Assembly (NCBI GenBank): GCA_937974415.1
Contig: CALJXB010000330.1
Location: 1-5,010 of the forward strand
Direction: 5' to 3'
Origin: an uncultured Kiloniellales bacterium
GTDB lineage: Bacteria > Pseudomonadota > Alphaproteobacteria > Kiloniellales > JAKSDN01
Length of the DNA: 5,010 bases
Shown: piece after piece, positions 4,692-5,010 of the stretch
Layout: every line of letters starts with the position of its first letter
Numbering within the stretch: the stretch's first letter is position 1
Position numbers and translations under genes: made by a program
Notes under the pieces: model-generated
The model's input: the letters and a program-made list of their open reading frames with translations, nothing else
What the model was told of the DNA's origin: nothing
The model's database searches: none

Positions 4692-5010
4692 ATGAGGACC
4701 TCTCGATTCGTTGCGGCTTTCGTGGTCGCGCTGCTCGCTGGCCACGGCACGGCGACGGCCAAGAACACCGGCCTGGTCTTCATCAGCAACGAAAAGAGCA
4801 GCACCATCACGGTGCTCAATGCCGACCACGAGGTGGTCAAGACCTTCGAGACCTGCGCCCGGCCGCGCGGCATGCACTTCAGCGAGGACCGCACGGAGTT
4901 CTTCGTCGGTTGCGCCGACGATTCCGTCATCGCCATCTACGACGTCGCGACCCAGGAGCTGCTGCGCCGCATCCGCCAGGTGGAGGAGCCGGAGACCTTC
5001 GACCTCCATA
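4692..5010 (+). CDS. Periplasmic YVTN beta-propeller protein associated with PQQ-dependent alcohol catabolism (5' part, runs off right edge)
   Basis: The first 106 residues are visible. Residues 1-23 are a signal peptide (MRTSR, hydrophobic AAFVVALLA, cleavage likely after TATA), so the protein is exported. The mature part opens with GLVFISNEKSSTITVLN, then PRGMHFSEDRTEFFVGCADD and VIAIYDVATQELLRRI. These are the strand-turn patterns of YVTN/NHL-like propeller blades, about two of an expected seven. The opening closely resembles the PQQ-dependent catabolism-associated beta-propeller family (TIGR03866), whose members sit beside transport genes and quinoprotein alcohol dehydrogenases. Its exact biochemical role is not established. 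The ATG at 4692 is chosen for the signal peptide; the ribosome site is weak (AGGG 11 nt upstream, AAGG very close). It diverges from the pqq operon, so the two promoters share 278 bp. Codon use matches its neighbours. Confidence 0.88.
   Translation, partial: MRTSRFVAAFVVALLAGHGTATAKNTGLVFISNEKSSTITVLNADHEVVKTFETCARPRGMHFSEDRTEFFVGCADDSVIAIYDVATQELLRRIRQVEEPETFDLH

Noticed and set aside
4410..5009. Minus-strand open frame of 199 codons at the right edge
   Set aside because: It is antisense to the propeller gene, which has a clear signal peptide and propeller motifs. It also covers the divergent promoter region.

Overview
The window is GC-rich and holds a compact cluster for making and using pyrroloquinoline quinone (PQQ). 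It carries a complete pqqABCDE operon on the minus strand, a second pqqA copy, and the 5' end of a PQQ-dependent alcohol dehydrogenase. Diverging from these on the plus strand is the 5' end of a YVTN-type beta-propeller gene of the family associated with PQQ-dependent alcohol catabolism. The PqqA sequence (core GMEINLY), separate pqqC and pqqD genes, and overall composition suggest an alphaproteobacterium, probably a methylotroph or another alcohol oxidiser. That placement is inferred from protein style, not from a taxonomic marker.

Minus strand, in transcription order: a divergent control region (4414-4691) with a good promoter for pqqA1; pqqA1 (4413-4333); pqqB (4281-3346, GTG start); pqqC (3349-2606, overlapping pqqB by ATGA); pqqD (2595-2278); pqqE (2240-1104). 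A 218-bp gap follows with a 16-bp perfect palindrome. Next come pqqA2 (885-805), a 243-bp gap with two competing hairpins, and a signal-peptide-bearing PQQ-dependent methanol/ethanol-type dehydrogenase that leaves the window at base 1. Plus strand: the beta-propeller gene starts at 4692 and runs off the right edge, with its own sigma70-like promoter.

Together: PqqA is the ribosomally made precursor. PqqD presents it to the radical-SAM enzyme PqqE, which cross-links Glu to Tyr. A protease (PqqF/PqqG type, not in this window) trims it. PqqB hydroxylates the intermediate and PqqC performs the final oxidation and ring closure. PQQ then loads into the periplasmic dehydrogenase at the left edge.

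Points most worth a second look: two nearly identical pqqA copies at the two ends of the pqq genes; a leader in front of pqqA2 that can fold over its own ribosome binding site; a PqqB lacking two Cys of the usual CxCxxC motif and the His of the DxDH motif; a PqqC with Ile where the Klebsiella enzyme has active-site His154; and a large dyad between the divergent promoters. No RNA genes, insertion sequences, CRISPR arrays or convincing intrinsic terminators were seen.
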